A stretch of 64,000 nucleotides of DNA, taken from assembly GCA_037042915.1 (NCBI GenBank), contig CM073197.1:1426001-1490000 (forward strand), given 5' to 3'. This DNA comes from Auricularia sp. M13. Lineage: Eukaryota; Basidiomycota; Agaricomycetes; Auriculariales; Auriculariaceae. The notes beneath the pieces are model-generated. The model was not told where the DNA came from. It ran no database searches and worked only from the letters and a program-made list of their open reading frames with translations. The number at the start of each line of letters is the position of its first letter. Positions within the stretch are counted from its first letter, which is position 1. A program made the position numbers and the translations under genes. Positions 22,592 to 40,970 of the stretch are shown piece by piece.

Positions 22592-23060
22592 GTCAATCGG
22601 CTCGGACTCGTAGGGCGACTGCAACGACGACCAAGGTCCGTCATGTCGCGCTGCAGCACGCCTTTATACCTGCGCTGGTCCGGTGAATGATGCTGGATGC
22701 GAGGCACATGGCGCTCCCTGCATCTTTTTCCCCGCATTGCTATGAAGGCGAATCACGGGGGCGGGACACGCGGTCTGATCAGTCCAGCTGCGCTCAAAAA
22801 GGCAGTTTTCGCAGAGTGTGGTCTGTGGAACAGCGGAAGGGCTCTGCGCCCGGCGTTCCTGCTGCCCGTATTGCTGCCGGCGAGGCTGGACTCCGAGGTA
22901 TTGCACGCAGAGAGTCGCGTCGCGGACGAAATGGCGATGGTTATATAATAACTGGTCCCATCGCGTAATGCGCGAAAGTTCTGACCTTTACATTCAGGAA
23001 CTGCCACCGCTGTCGTGGTCATGATGTAGTTATATGAGCCGACTGTCGCAGGTCGCGGGC
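22592..23060. other. Intergenic region between two minus-strand genes
   Basis: Promoter of the secreted-protein gene and 3' UTR of the hydrolase fusion. A TATATAATA-like stretch lies near 22942-22950. No gene seen. Confidence 0.4.
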
Positions 23061-24832
23061 TCATTTGTTGATGGGCAGTCCCTCGCTCTCCTTCCAGCCA
23101 CCCATTAGCGCGTTCGAAGGGACGCCAAATGGGTCGAGGACCTTGTCAGCCACCTCAGCCCCCGCCACGGGCAGATTGGCGCGGTCGAGCAATCCGACCT
23201 GCGAGGTGATGAATGACCTTCGATACACTGTGCCAAAAGAACAAACCTGGACGAGAACAGAGGCTTGGTCCCAATAGCTGCATGGATCGGTAACGTGACT
23301 CTTGTGTAGGACGTGGTACTCACATATGCCTGCCAATGTCAGTGATAAATCAGCATAGTAATGGATAGCCATGAACACGCACTCGAACGTCAGTTTGTCA
23401 CCACGGAAGGCAACGACGCCCACCATTGGGATTTGGAGCGGCTTGCCAGTCGGTGTGACGCCAGGAAGCAACCAATCGATTTCCTGGGGATGCTTAATCC
23501 TCCGTTGAGAGGAAGGATTCGTTATGGGCTCACAGTGGTGTGCGTGCATTTAAATATCATCTCGTCAATGACACGATCGGCACCAACTGGAGAATAGGTT
23601 ATGGTCGAACGATTGGACAAGGGCACGGGGTTGACGTACTTGTGCGAGACATGCAGATGAGTTCTGTGTCTTCGGGAGATTTCTTTTTGTAGCATAAGGC
23701 GCCCATATGGACCACTAATATGGGGATACATACAGGAATAAAATGATACTATCGAAAGTGTAAACAGCACATTTGGAGCAAATGCCCTTGCAACTCACCT
23801 TATAGAAGCGCGACAGCAATTTGCGTCCAATGCCACCCGTCAGAGTCGGGATGTGGTTGACATAGGGCTCAGCGACCTAGAAATAGCATCAGCCACCCGC
23901 GACAGTGCGGCACGTCATGTCACCATCGTCGCCATTGTCTCTATGATGTTCGGCATGAGTTCATATCCGGGAAACGAGGAGGAGGAAGCTCCCTACTCGG
24001 CATGTCTCTTTCAGCGAATTCATACAACGTGTGCTTCTCCCATAGAGCCTCCAGGTCGAACCAAGGGCCGATCTCGTGCCTCAGCAGGGCGAGCGTGCGA
24101 CTGTAGGAGAGACTAATTGCAGATCGCACATACGGCTCGACGGTTTCTTTATGACCTGGCTTCACTTGGGCCATAGGAGTCGCGAGCAGCGGGAACGGCG
24201 GGCTTGGTTTGACGAGCGGATACGTAAAGACGCGAATTGGAGGAGGACTTCCGGGCGGGAGCGTATATGTCAGAGTTACCGCCTCTGCTATGGGCACCAG
24301 AGACGCGTGCAAATGCTCCTGAGATGCCGCGAGATGGAAGAGCGTTCTGCGGGGGATGTCAGGACGGTTGCTACAGCGAGTGTTCGCGCTTCTGACGGTA
24401 TGAAGTGGCCGTTGGCTCGCGTGAGGATGAGCGGGGCTGCTTGGTCCACGAGCGGAGAGTAATGAACGATAGCTTTCAGCGTCGCCGCGTCTGCCAGGGG
24501 CGCCAGGTGCGGCGCGTCGGCTGCTTGCAGGCCGTAGGCGATGAGAGCCCACGGGGCGGCAGAGGCTTCGCATTGAGTGGTTGCGCGTCTGAGCGCTTCG
24601 TCGGCATCGGGCGCAGGGTAGTGCACATGCAGGACGTGGTAGCCTTCCTGGGCGAACTGCGAACGAGAGTCACAGGCGCGAGGGGCAGGATCGGTTACGG
24701 TGCGCGGATTGTGCGATAAGCCTGAAGCGCGCGCACCTGCTCGCAGGTCCCAGCGGCGTCGGGCGGGGCGAGCAGGACTAGGCTGCTGGGCGCAGTGAGC
24801 GAGCTGACAGCACAGGCATAAGACGCCGACAT
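23061..24832 (-). CDS. Dienelactone-hydrolase-like domain fused to a SnoaL-like (NTF2-fold) domain
   Basis: The N-terminal half (about 250 residues) resembles dienelactone hydrolase/carboxymethylenebutenolidase: SSLVLLAPPDAAGTCEQ, EGYHVLHVHYPAPDADEA, WALIAYGLQA, LKAIVHYSPL, ANGHFIP. The C-terminal half is SnoaL/NTF2-like: EPYVNHIPTLTGGIGRKLL, ADRVIDEMIFKCTHTT, EIDWLLPGVTPTGK, IPMVGVVAFRGDKL and IYWDQASVLVQVGLLD. This pairing is one I recall in other fungi, with the second half often named alone as a carboxymethylenebutenolidase relative. At least eight exons, including one of 6 nt (23324-23329, GCATAT), needed to join FECV to HIYWDQ. The nucleophile-elbow of an active hydrolase is not clearly visible, so catalysis in the first domain is uncertain. 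Start 24832 or 24904. Confidence 0.75.
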
Positions 24833-25037
24833 GGCTGCGTGCACGCCGGGCAGAGACAGGGAGCAATGGGAACCATTTGCAGCATCCAGCGATCGGGGCT
24901 GCAAACGGACGATCGCCTGGTCCGCAGCGGAAAACGGAACCGGAAGTTTATTGGACGCGTCTCAGACTCTTCCCGGTCTTACTATAAGAGCGTGCATAGA
25001 CCGCTGACCAGAGTCCTTCCTTCCGCACTCAGCAGCC
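24833..25037. promoter_or_regulatory. Divergent promoter, hydrolase fusion / SKI8
   Basis: About 205 bases between two divergent start codons. A TATA-box-like TATAAG lies at 24983-24988, 50 bases before the SKI8 ATG on the plus strand, at a sensible distance for its initiation. Confidence 0.45.
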
Positions 25038-26388
25038 ATGGTGAGCACTCGCCCGTAGCGCGCCGCGACGCGCATGGCTGATGGCGGCTTAGAGCATCCC
25101 CTTCCTTCAAGAATCGACGCCCTCGCAGCGTGCGTTAGCCACGGTGTCATACAGCACGCACATGCAGCTCACGCGTCGCCCCTCGCAGCACACACCGACT
25201 CGATATGGGCTACCCACTGGGCCGCCAACGACACCGTCTTCTCCGCAGCGGCAGACGGCCAGATCGTCCAATGGTCCGCCGACGGGAAGCCCATGCATAC
25301 CCAACCGCCGCATACCCTTGGCCTCGTATCGCTGTCTGTCTCAGAGTCTGGCCAGCTCGCATTGTACAACACGATAGAAGGAATCACCTGCCTATGGGAC
25401 ACGGCCAACAACCACGCCGTCCACAAGCACGAATCGTTCCTGCGCACTGCCAGCGACGCGACTGAACCCGGTCAGTAGCTATCGCGCACTATGCCCTTGC
25501 GCGCTCTGAGACCGCCGTGCTTACCCCGCCGCGCCCTTGTTTATCCAGCCTGGTCCGTATCTATCCACCCCAAGGGCACGGTATACGCCGCGACAGGCGG
25601 CTCAGGGAACGTCACCCTTCATTCCGCGTCGCCAGACTCGTTTGGCCGCGTGCAAAAGCATCTATCGCCAGGACGCGCCAAGTTTGGCATGTTTGTCGCC
25701 TTCGTGCGTATCGCGCCTGCTGGCCTGCGCAGACGCACGTCCGCTAATGGTCAATCAATCAGAGCCCGGACGGGTCGCGCGTCGCATACTCTACTGAGGC
25801 CGGCCAGATTTACATCTTTGACACCGAGCAGGGCACGCTCTCCGCGACGTACTCGTCCCACGCCGTGTGCGTGCGCGGCTTCGCGTGGTCGCACGACTCG
25901 CAGGTGCGTGCGTCATTTGATGCGCCTACGCTTCTCGCGCCGCCGTCATCACCACCCTGGATCGCCGTCTCTAACTCCAATCGCGCAGCTCCTGCTATCC
26001 GCCTCCGACGACAAGCGTCTTGTCCTGCACGACGTGCGCACCTCTTCCGTCGGCAAGCCAGGGTCTGGTGCCGTTGCCTCCCTCAACGGCCACACATCCT
26101 GGGTTCTCAGCGCGACGTTCTCGCCAGACGGCCGCCTCGCCGCATCAGGGTGCGCTCCACTCTGCCTTCGCGCCTTCTTCGCTGACCATGCGTCGATAAT
26201 CCAGGTCTGCAGATAAAACCGTGCGCGTATGGGACATCGCGGCCCGCGCGCCAGTGTCGACCATCCAGGAGCAGGGAGAAGTATGGAGTGTTTCCTGGCG
26301 CCCGCGTCCTGGAACGGGTCCTGGCTCTTTCGTGGCAGGGACGGAGGATGGCACTGTCAAATGGTGGAAAGGGGCTGGCAGCTCCTAG
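25038..26388 (+). CDS. SKI8: Ski8/Rec14 WD40 protein of the SKI complex
   Basis: WD40 propeller that scaffolds the SKI helicase complex for 3'-5' mRNA decay by the exosome; Rec14/Ski8 also helps Spo11 in meiosis. Repeats seen in order: AAHTDSIWATHWAANDTVFS, AADGQIVQWSADG, LVSLSVSESGQL, WSVSIHPKGTVYAATGG, FVAFSPDGSRVAYS, LLLSASDDKRLVLHDVR, GHTSWVLSATFSPDGRLAASG, SADKTVRVWD and FVAGTEDGTVKWWK near the end. Introns interrupt at about 25471, 25705, 25903 and 26150. I start the gene at 25038 because the TATA box sits just upstream and ATG|GTGAGC is a good donor; splicing to CATACAG at 25154 gives MHAHAAHASPL in frame. The alternative is an unspliced start at 25074 (MADGGLEHPL). Confidence 0.85.
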
Positions 26389-26743
26389 ACTCCAGAGCAT
26401 GCTACATATTCCTATGGACCTTGTCGTCGCTATCTTCCCCTCACATTTCCCTGCAGCAGCTCTCGTGCATTTATTTATCCTGGTATAGACTGGCTTGCTC
26501 GACGGTTTCGCGGGTCAAGATTGGGTGGCTTTTCTTGGGCTCCTCATGTACATTTCTGAACATGTTGGCACGTATAGTGGCCACCATTATTCTCTGTGTA
26601 TATGTGGAAATTGATATCTTTCTTGTTCATCACTCAACAGTCCGTGTGCGCACATAAATTGCATGCGTGTCCTAACGTACAATGAGTGTTGTGAAACTGA
26701 GTGCAAACGGTGTGAAGGCGGGGAACAGCAGAAGACGGCACTT
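26389..26743. other. Convergent intergenic region, SKI8 / VPS41
   Basis: AT-richer than its surroundings and lies between two stop codons facing each other, so it holds both 3' UTRs. No gene or repeat seen. Confidence 0.45.
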
Positions 26744-29700
26744 TCACGTTGCTTGTGCGCCCTCGTGCAACTTGTAGCAAACAGGACATCCCTGATCCAT
26801 CCTTGAACGGAGCGTGACCATGCTGTCCAACAGCCCATCGTCAGCCTCCCAGCGCAGGGTCTGAGACACGGTGAAACGCACAAAGATATCTTGTTCGCCA
26901 GGCTACGCTCGAGCGAAACCCCCATGTTGAGCGCCAGCGCGGCCTCCGGTCGCTGGCCGCCGATAAGGAGCTCGGTTCCGCTAACACAGCTCGCGTGCAC
27001 AACGTGCCGGCAGAGGAACATGAGCGACATGGTCTCCGTCCCCCGGTGCAGCGCATGCCCGCACAATTGGCACGTGCTCGCCGCTTCACACAAAACATCA
27101 GCCAGAGGTGCAGGAGACACAAAAGGGGCGGATGGGCGCACTCGTGAGGAAGAAGCCTGCTGTCTGGCTCTTCTGCAGTCGTCCGGAGAGGTCCGTGCTG
27201 TCGCTATGTAATATCGCCTGGCACCCCTCGAGCAGCGAGATCTGCAGGTTAAAGTCGTGCAGGATCTTGATAAGCGCGTCTTTCAGGCCTGGGATCTCGA
27301 GCCCATTCTTGATACGCCGTATCAAGCGTATAGGGTTGATCTCCGCGCCACCGACGTTCTCGAGTAAGCCGCGGATGAACGCTGCAATTCAGGTCAATAA
27401 ATTGTACGACGTGCTAAAAGGCATAACACACCAGGACGCGTCTCCGAGTACTTCAAAAGGTCCTCCCATAAGTCGTTATCGTTTTGCTCTTTGGCAAAAT
27501 CTATAGCGCGGTGCACGTCGCCGAGCCGCTCGATGATGAGCGTCAGCGCCTTCTTGTTGTCGCCCATCTTTCCCAACAAAAAGACCATTTCCGGCACAAG
27601 GTCTTTCTCCTTGCAAATATTATACGCCTAACGTTCATGTCAGCGAATGCTGTATGAGGGGTTACCGGGCGGCGTGCCTTTTCAGGCCATAGTAATTACT
27701 TGTCCGAAGGAAGTCGATGAGGCGCGACGGCGCATATTCAGAGTACAATTGCAACTAGAACAGTCGATGAGCGATGAACCGGATTTCAAACATAGAGACG
27801 CACCTGTCTATCCGCGTAGTCGGACGTTAAGTATGGGTCCTTGTCGTATAGCGAATCCAGATACATGAAGAGGTATTCCGGTCGACCTTCCAGTTGCTGT
27901 ACAACTCTTGTGACCTTGGCATGTATGCGTCAGCACATGGTCACAGAAAAAAAAGACGCGGGCGTGAGCATACAGGAATGGAATGTGTATGGTCGACCAA
28001 CAACTTGATGGCGGCACCGTGATCCTTCTCCCCCATCTCCACTCCGTCCGCTTTCCGCTTTGCGATGAGTTCTTGGTCAAACTCTACGAGCAGCAATGCC
28101 TGGTCCTGGACAGATGTGAACAGATTGTGCTCGCGGATGAGGTCGAAGACGTTCGGTCGTCGTAATCGCAGGTAGTAGATGAGCGCCTTGCCTGGCTGAC
28201 GATTGGCCATGTAGCTGTATATGGGTGGTCAATACTCATGCAAACTAGGCAAGTCGGTGATCTCAATGCTCACAGCTCTGCGAGGCATTCCATGAGGACA
28301 TTGACATCTCCGGACTTCGGCTTGCTGTCCAGTTCGGAGTGGACAGATTCGATGACGGCGGGAATGTCGTATAGATGGGATGGCCACAGCTTGATTGTGC
28401 GCAACGCAGCCTGGCAAGCGTCAGCATAAGGCTTTCATCCATCGCATGAGGTCTGCTTACGGCATGGTCGTGTGTTAAGAAGTGACCGAGAATAAGCCCA
28501 TAAACCTGACGGCCAAGCCGCGGGTGCGCAGTTGGCACATACGGAATGATAGTCTTCAGACGAGGGCTATGAGCATGAATGAATAACATCGTGGAAAAAA
28601 GGCATACGTGTAATTGCTTCTTGGAGGCGAAGATATACACCCAATCCTCCCATTGCTTCGGATTCTGTGAATGCACCTTGGGACACATCGCCGCGGCCTT
28701 CTCGAACTCGCCCTCATCGACGAGGTGTTTAACGAACTGTACGCCGATCTCCATGGCAAGTTTGCCGTCGCCCATTTTCTCGACCTCCTCCAGGGCCTCC
28801 TCGTATCGTTTCTTGTCAACGAGCCAGTCTACATGGTCGCGCTGGTCACGCGGGCGCACAATGACGATGTTCTTCGGGCTTAGAACGACATAGCATTGGT
28901 CGGCGTCAACGAGCGCGTAGTCATTGCAGCCGTAAATGTGGTAGTTAGTCACGGGCAGCGCATCGCTGCTCAGCTCCTCGCCCGCGCGACTGATGATGCG
29001 CAACTCGGGCATGTTTGCTGCCTTGCGCCGCTGCTTCGAGGGGTCCTCTAGCGCCTCGTCGACAAATGTCTCGTCCGGCGGCACATAGGCCAAGATGAGA
29101 AATGACGATGGCGTGGTAATTCCTGCGGAGATGGGCGATATGTGTGGCACGATGCCTGCCACCATGCAATCCACCTGGAAGACGGCCGTCACGTCCGCGG
29201 AGAGCGACGCTGCAGAAGCGCCTTGCCGAACACGCGACCGTATACGCGCAATCTTGATGTAGTCAGCCCAGGCAATGAGAAGCGTCGTGTCGTCCTGCCA
29301 ATAAAAGCTGCACTTGAAGAGGTCCGCACGGGGGCTATTCTTCGGGCGGTCGATGAATGTGACACGGGATTGGGAGGCGACGTCGTAGATTTTGACGCCC
29401 TGTACTGACTGTGAGCATATAGCGCAGTGTGAAGTAGTGCAGAAGGCGCACAAGGTCGTTCGCCCACGCAATGAGAGTACCGCGCCAACGGGTGAGCCAT
29501 ATGGGACCTTCATCGGCACTCAATGTGTGCTGAGTGTGTCCCAGCCAGCCTTTCTCGTGAAGAATCAAGTTGCCAGCCATGCCTCCAGAGACAAAAGCGC
29601 GGGAGGTCCGTTTACCGAAGTTGGGTTCTAAGGCTATGGTGCGCATAGGGCGTCGAAAGTCATGGCTGAATGCTTCAGGCGTAGTTATTGAGTGTATGAC

Positions 29701-30352
29701 AACCTGGCCTGAAGTAAGAGAACGGTGAGTAGCTGCGAACCGCAGCGTGTAAGATGACCGACGCACCATCCATGGAAGCTGTCGCAACAAAATCGCCCGT
29801 AGTGTCAATGACGATGTCGAGAATGGAACTGGAATGGGGACGGTAGGACTTGATGCGCTTGCCGGAGAAATCGAACATGTGAACGACACCATTATGGGTG
29901 CCTAATGCCTTGCGCGAGCATGAGACGATGCCAACATGCCAGACTATAAAGCCAGCTGAACGCACTAGGGTCTTGTTGTGAATAGCGATCGCAGACGCGC
30001 TGTCCTTGTCCAAGAGCTCTGCGGCTGGGCTGCCTAAGCGCTCATATTTCAATGCTGGCTCGTCGTCATCGTCAGACTCGTCGTCTTCAGAGTCTTCCCC
30101 TTCGGAGGAGTCGTCATCAGAGGCTATAGCGTCAGAGTCTGTATGCTCCGACTGGACTATCGCGTCGTTGCGCTGTCCATCTGTCTCGCTCTCCGGCTCT
30201 GGACTGGCACTCAAAGGTTTCTCTTGTTCTGTTGGCTCGTGATCGTCTAGCGAGTGGGAGACTTGAATCCAATGAATATGAGCCTTGCACGGAATGGAGC
30301 ACCGCAGCTGAGGGGAATATGCGTGCATACCTGTGGAGTCGGAGGCCACCAT
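26744..30352 (-). CDS. VPS41: HOPS-complex subunit Vps41
   Basis: Vps41 is the HOPS subunit that tethers AP-3 vesicles and endosomes to the vacuole. The N-terminus is acidic (SSEGEDSEDDESDDDDEPA), then a WD40 propeller (NKTLALGTHNGVVHMFDFSG, SILDIVIDTTGDFVATASMDG, GVKIYDVASQSRVTFID), then a clathrin-heavy-chain-like helical solenoid (WLVDKKRYEEALEEVEKM, LAMEIGVQFVKHLVDEGEF, FDLIREHNLFTSV, NGLEIPGLKDALIKILHDF) and a C-terminal RING-H2-like end (CQLCGHAL, FLCRHVVHASC, GCPVCYKLH). At least ten introns. The start 30352 (MVASDST) splices to VSHSLDDHEP; another in-frame ATG is at 30328. The RING exon junction near 27000-26905 is inferred from the need to reach GCPVC; it removes 84 nt. Stop TGA at 26744. 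Confidence 0.9.
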
Positions 30353-30536
30353 GCGTGGAATGGCGGGGGCGCAGGCTGCAGGTTGGCAGCCCGAGGATAT
30401 GCAGTAGGTACCAGCGGCGACTAGAATTGGCGTCTTGAGACGCGTGCTGGTGCGCGTCAAAGCTGAGCGTTGCAAGTCCGCTGGTTGAACCGCGAACACG
30501 AGGTGCCGTGCGCCACAGCGCGTCGAGCACGCGACC

Positions 30537-33500
30537 ATGATCCCAGAAGAGTACGAACCTCATGACGACGGAAGGCAAGCCGGTATACACCCAACCTTGC
30601 TCGTTAATTAAATTATTCTATGGCAGTCTATCCCCTCGCAGTGTGCTGCTCTCGCCAGACACCGTCCGTTCGTGAGCAGCTGCAACCCTGGAGCCAGTCA
30701 TCAATGGCGTCCTGAAACCCCATTAGCATTCTCGAACGCCCATCCGACCCTGCAAAACGAGATCGCGAGGGCCGTTTTTCGAACATCGAGAGCAGGCTAC
30801 AGAACCTGCGCCAAAGCGTGCCAACTGCTGTCCAGCAGGTCTCCGCTGCCGCCCTAGACTTCCGCCAACTGCGCAAGCTGCTGCGCGACACGTCTGACAA
30901 GCTGGAGGCAACGACCAAGCGCGCCAATAAGGCTGAATCGCATGCACGCGATGCTCGCGCTCGCACGTTCGCGCTGGAAGTTCAGTACCAGAACGCGCGC
31001 GAACAGAGCATTCGAGTCAACGAGGAGCTCAAACTATACAAGGCCGAGCTGCAGAGAGCTCAGCAGGAAGTGCAACGCGCTCAGCTCGAGATCAACAACC
31101 TTGTCGCTGAGCGCGATCGCGCGGAGGAAGACGCTGCGAGGTCGCGTGACATGGCGCGTAAAGCGACTGAGACTCTCCGGCTTCAGCAAGCTCGTGAAGA
31201 GGGTCTCCGGCAGGGTATAGAGCAAGGTCGTCGACAAGGATTCATGGAGGGTCGCGCTTTGGGAATGGAAGAGGCAGTGGCTTCGGCGACAGCCAGAGCA
31301 AACCAGAAGGCCTTGTGTGAGTGCAAAACTTGTACGAATATTTGTTGCTAACAACGCCCTTTCAAGCTGCTCTTGACCGCGTCCTGCGTGAGCAGGAAGC
31401 TGCTGAAGCAGCCGCAGGCGAACTCGGCAATGCTGGCCCTTCTCGTAGGGCCAGTGTCAGCTCTGCTGAAAATTTAGCATCACATCGTGGAGCCGCGGCG
31501 GCTACTCTCACGCCCATACAGGAAGCACTACTAGAAACGTCTCCAGGACCGACAGATGGTTTGCAAATGCCAGTTCCGCAACCTGGGCAGCCTCCTGCAT
31601 CTGCATCGATCCTCGAGACTACTCCGGCCGAGGCTACCCCACCGCAGGCAACTCCTGGGTTCATTGTTCCGCCGCAACCCCCTCAGACTTTCCCTCAGCA
31701 ACCTATCCCTCAGATGGCGTTCACAGACGCGCTCGGAGAGCCTATAGTTCGTGCGCCTTCACCCCTCCCCGGCGCTTTTGCACCAGCCGGGAGCCCTGCC
31801 CCTCAGTCAATGGGATTCAGCCCAGGAGGCGCTGGTGGTCCCGGGCTCGGAGTCGGAGGTCCTGCCTTCATGGCGAATGTCATTCCGCCTACTCCCGTGC
31901 CATCCACTCCGTCCTCGACGCATATGATGCAACCAAATGGCATGCCTCAGCCAGCTCCCGCAGCACAAATGACCTTTCCGGTCGGCGTTCCAGGGCCGTC
32001 GTCCGATCCATTCCCGCCTGGTCCTCCTCCTCCAGATTTCGGCGGATTTCCCTCTCCTCGCGGTCCGTCACTCCATATGCCTTCTCCTCGCGCGCCATCA
32101 ATGCATATGCCCGCTTCACCAGGCGCAAGCGAGCTTCGCGATACTTTTGACCCCGTTGTTATGCAGCCCAGGCGCAAGAAGAAGACCAGGAGGCACGTGC
32201 GCCAAGATTCAGAGGGTTCAGTCCCTCTCTTCATAACCCCTGCAGTAAGTACCGACTCGGAGTGGAGTTTAATATGATAGAGTTTCTGAATCGTGACCAT
32301 AACTTTACAGTCCCCGGAGGACTCGATTGACACACCACCGAGCTCGGACAACGATGCCACGTCGGCGCGTACGAGTCGCTCGACAAGGCGCGGGGCACCA
32401 CAAATGCTCAGCCCTAGACACGTCCCGCGCCCGCCTTCGCGCCGCGGATCCCCTGCACAACCGACTAGCACTCGCTCAAGCAGCCCGCATGTCGTCGTCA
32501 CAGATGCCATGACAGGTGCCCCGGTACGGGTTTCTATGCGTGAAGCTGGAGATTTGGTTTTGCAGGAGTTGGAGGATCGTGCGAGGGAGGAAGCTGAGCG
32601 TGCGTCGGGAGGCAGGTCGCCCGGTGCACGATTCAGCCCACTCCCGCCTGGTGCGCCGGGTCTTCCGCCGAGTGGTGGAACGGGGATTCGCGAGGTTCTG
32701 GAGGAGGTGGGAATAGGATGTCCATGTACGGCGGGGCACCTGGGACCGTTCGTTCTCGAGCATCACAACTCCCTTACGAGGAAGCACCGGGCAGCGTGCC
32801 ATATCCTCGCCCGGTCTCCCCACTGCCGCGTCGAGCATCACCGATGGCGCGCATGTCATTCCCTACGTCCAACGGTACGAGCTTCATCGAGGCTGTTATT
32901 CCGGGTGTGAACGTCAGCTCAGGCTATACGCCTGCACCTATGGATGGTGCGCCCGCCTATCCGGCGCCCGTGACGCCCGGGCCTGCTTCGCGTCGCGGCT
33001 ACGATGGCGGACGCGCGTCGCCGACATCAACAGTCGGTTTTGGACTGGTAGGACCTGGCCGGGGACCCAGCCCGACACCGTCGCAGCCTGCCTTCATACA
33101 TTCACCGAGGGCAGTTTCACCAGGGCCAATAATTCCGCCCTTCGTCCCACCCATCTCGCGAGTGGGAAGCCCTAACCCCATGTTCCCTGGGCCAGGGGAC
33201 CCTCCCCGCTCGCGCAGCCCGCGTCCAGGATTAGGTATGGGGCAAGTCCTGCACCGTCGGCGCACCGTGGCCTTGCGCCTGGTTTCACTCCATTCATTCC
33301 GTCGCGCCCTGTAAGCCGTGCAGGCAGCTTATCGGCGAGTATGGCGCGCACAGATCGTATCCTACCGCAGGAGTTGCCAGGTCAAGCGTCATACGAGCCT
33401 GCGCCGAATGCACCATTCTACCCGCCACCTCCGACACCAGCTCGCGTTCCCATCCCGCCGAGTCCGGCGGCATCACGAGTCTCTCGACGAAGCACGATGA

Positions 33501-33577
33501 CGACGCGGACTCCACGACAGGAAGAGGATGGTGCAATATTCAATATGCCCCCCGGCGGATGGTCGTCTCTGCGTTAG
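30537..33577 (+). CDS. Large coiled-coil and proline-rich protein of unknown function
   Basis: Exons 30537-30582, 30659-30671 (13 nt), 30727-31316, 31367-32244, 32311 onward. Residues about 40-250 are a long basic/acidic coiled coil (LRKLLRDTSDKLEATTKRA, VQRAQLEINNLVAERDRAEE, a run with EEGLRQGIEQGRRQGFMEG). The rest is disordered and Pro/Ser-rich (PPQPPQTFPQQPIPQ, RGPSLHMPSPRAPSMHMP, RKKKTRRHVRQDSEGS), ending PPGGWSSLR. The small second exon is the only splice choice that joins MIPEEYEPHDDGRQA to the coiled-coil frame. Near 32675-32700 the frame shifts by one base in a G-rich stretch. At 33235 either a 90-nt intron (33235-33324) or another missing base restores frame. I know such proteins as basidiomycete hypotheticals; no function is claimed. 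Confidence 0.65.
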
Positions 33578-33721
33578 TCACTCCAAGGTGTGACTCATGT
33601 ACTAGGTTGGAATGGAGTCCGAATGGAATATAATCAGAATCTCACCACATCTAACACCAAGCATTGTCCGTGCATTCTAAGTGCCTGACTGTATACAAAG
33701 GGTGTCGCGAAGCCTATGTTA

Positions 33722-40679
<6,958 letters not shown>

Positions 40680-40970
40680 ATCGTCGTTGGGGTTGCCGGA
40701 AGAGGATGTCTTGCCGAGCTCTGCAGCAATCATCACGTCTTGCTGGCCGCGGCGATAAGGGCCATGTTCTCCGCGTGCTGCCGTCGACCAACGTTCCACT
40801 AGTACTGCACATAATCTGGCGACGTGTATACCCAGACAGCACCCCAGACCAGGTTGTCGCTGCCGCTACCGAGATTGTTGAGCGCGGACGCGTCCGGACG
40901 CGTTCGTAAACGCCGATTGCCGTTTTTAGACACCGTCATACCCGTGCCTTGGCTGCATACGCTCACGCAG

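Noticed and set aside
30006-30242. Ser-rich plus-strand frame
   Set aside because: Antisense of the acidic stretch in VPS41 (Asp/Glu codons read as Ser codons).
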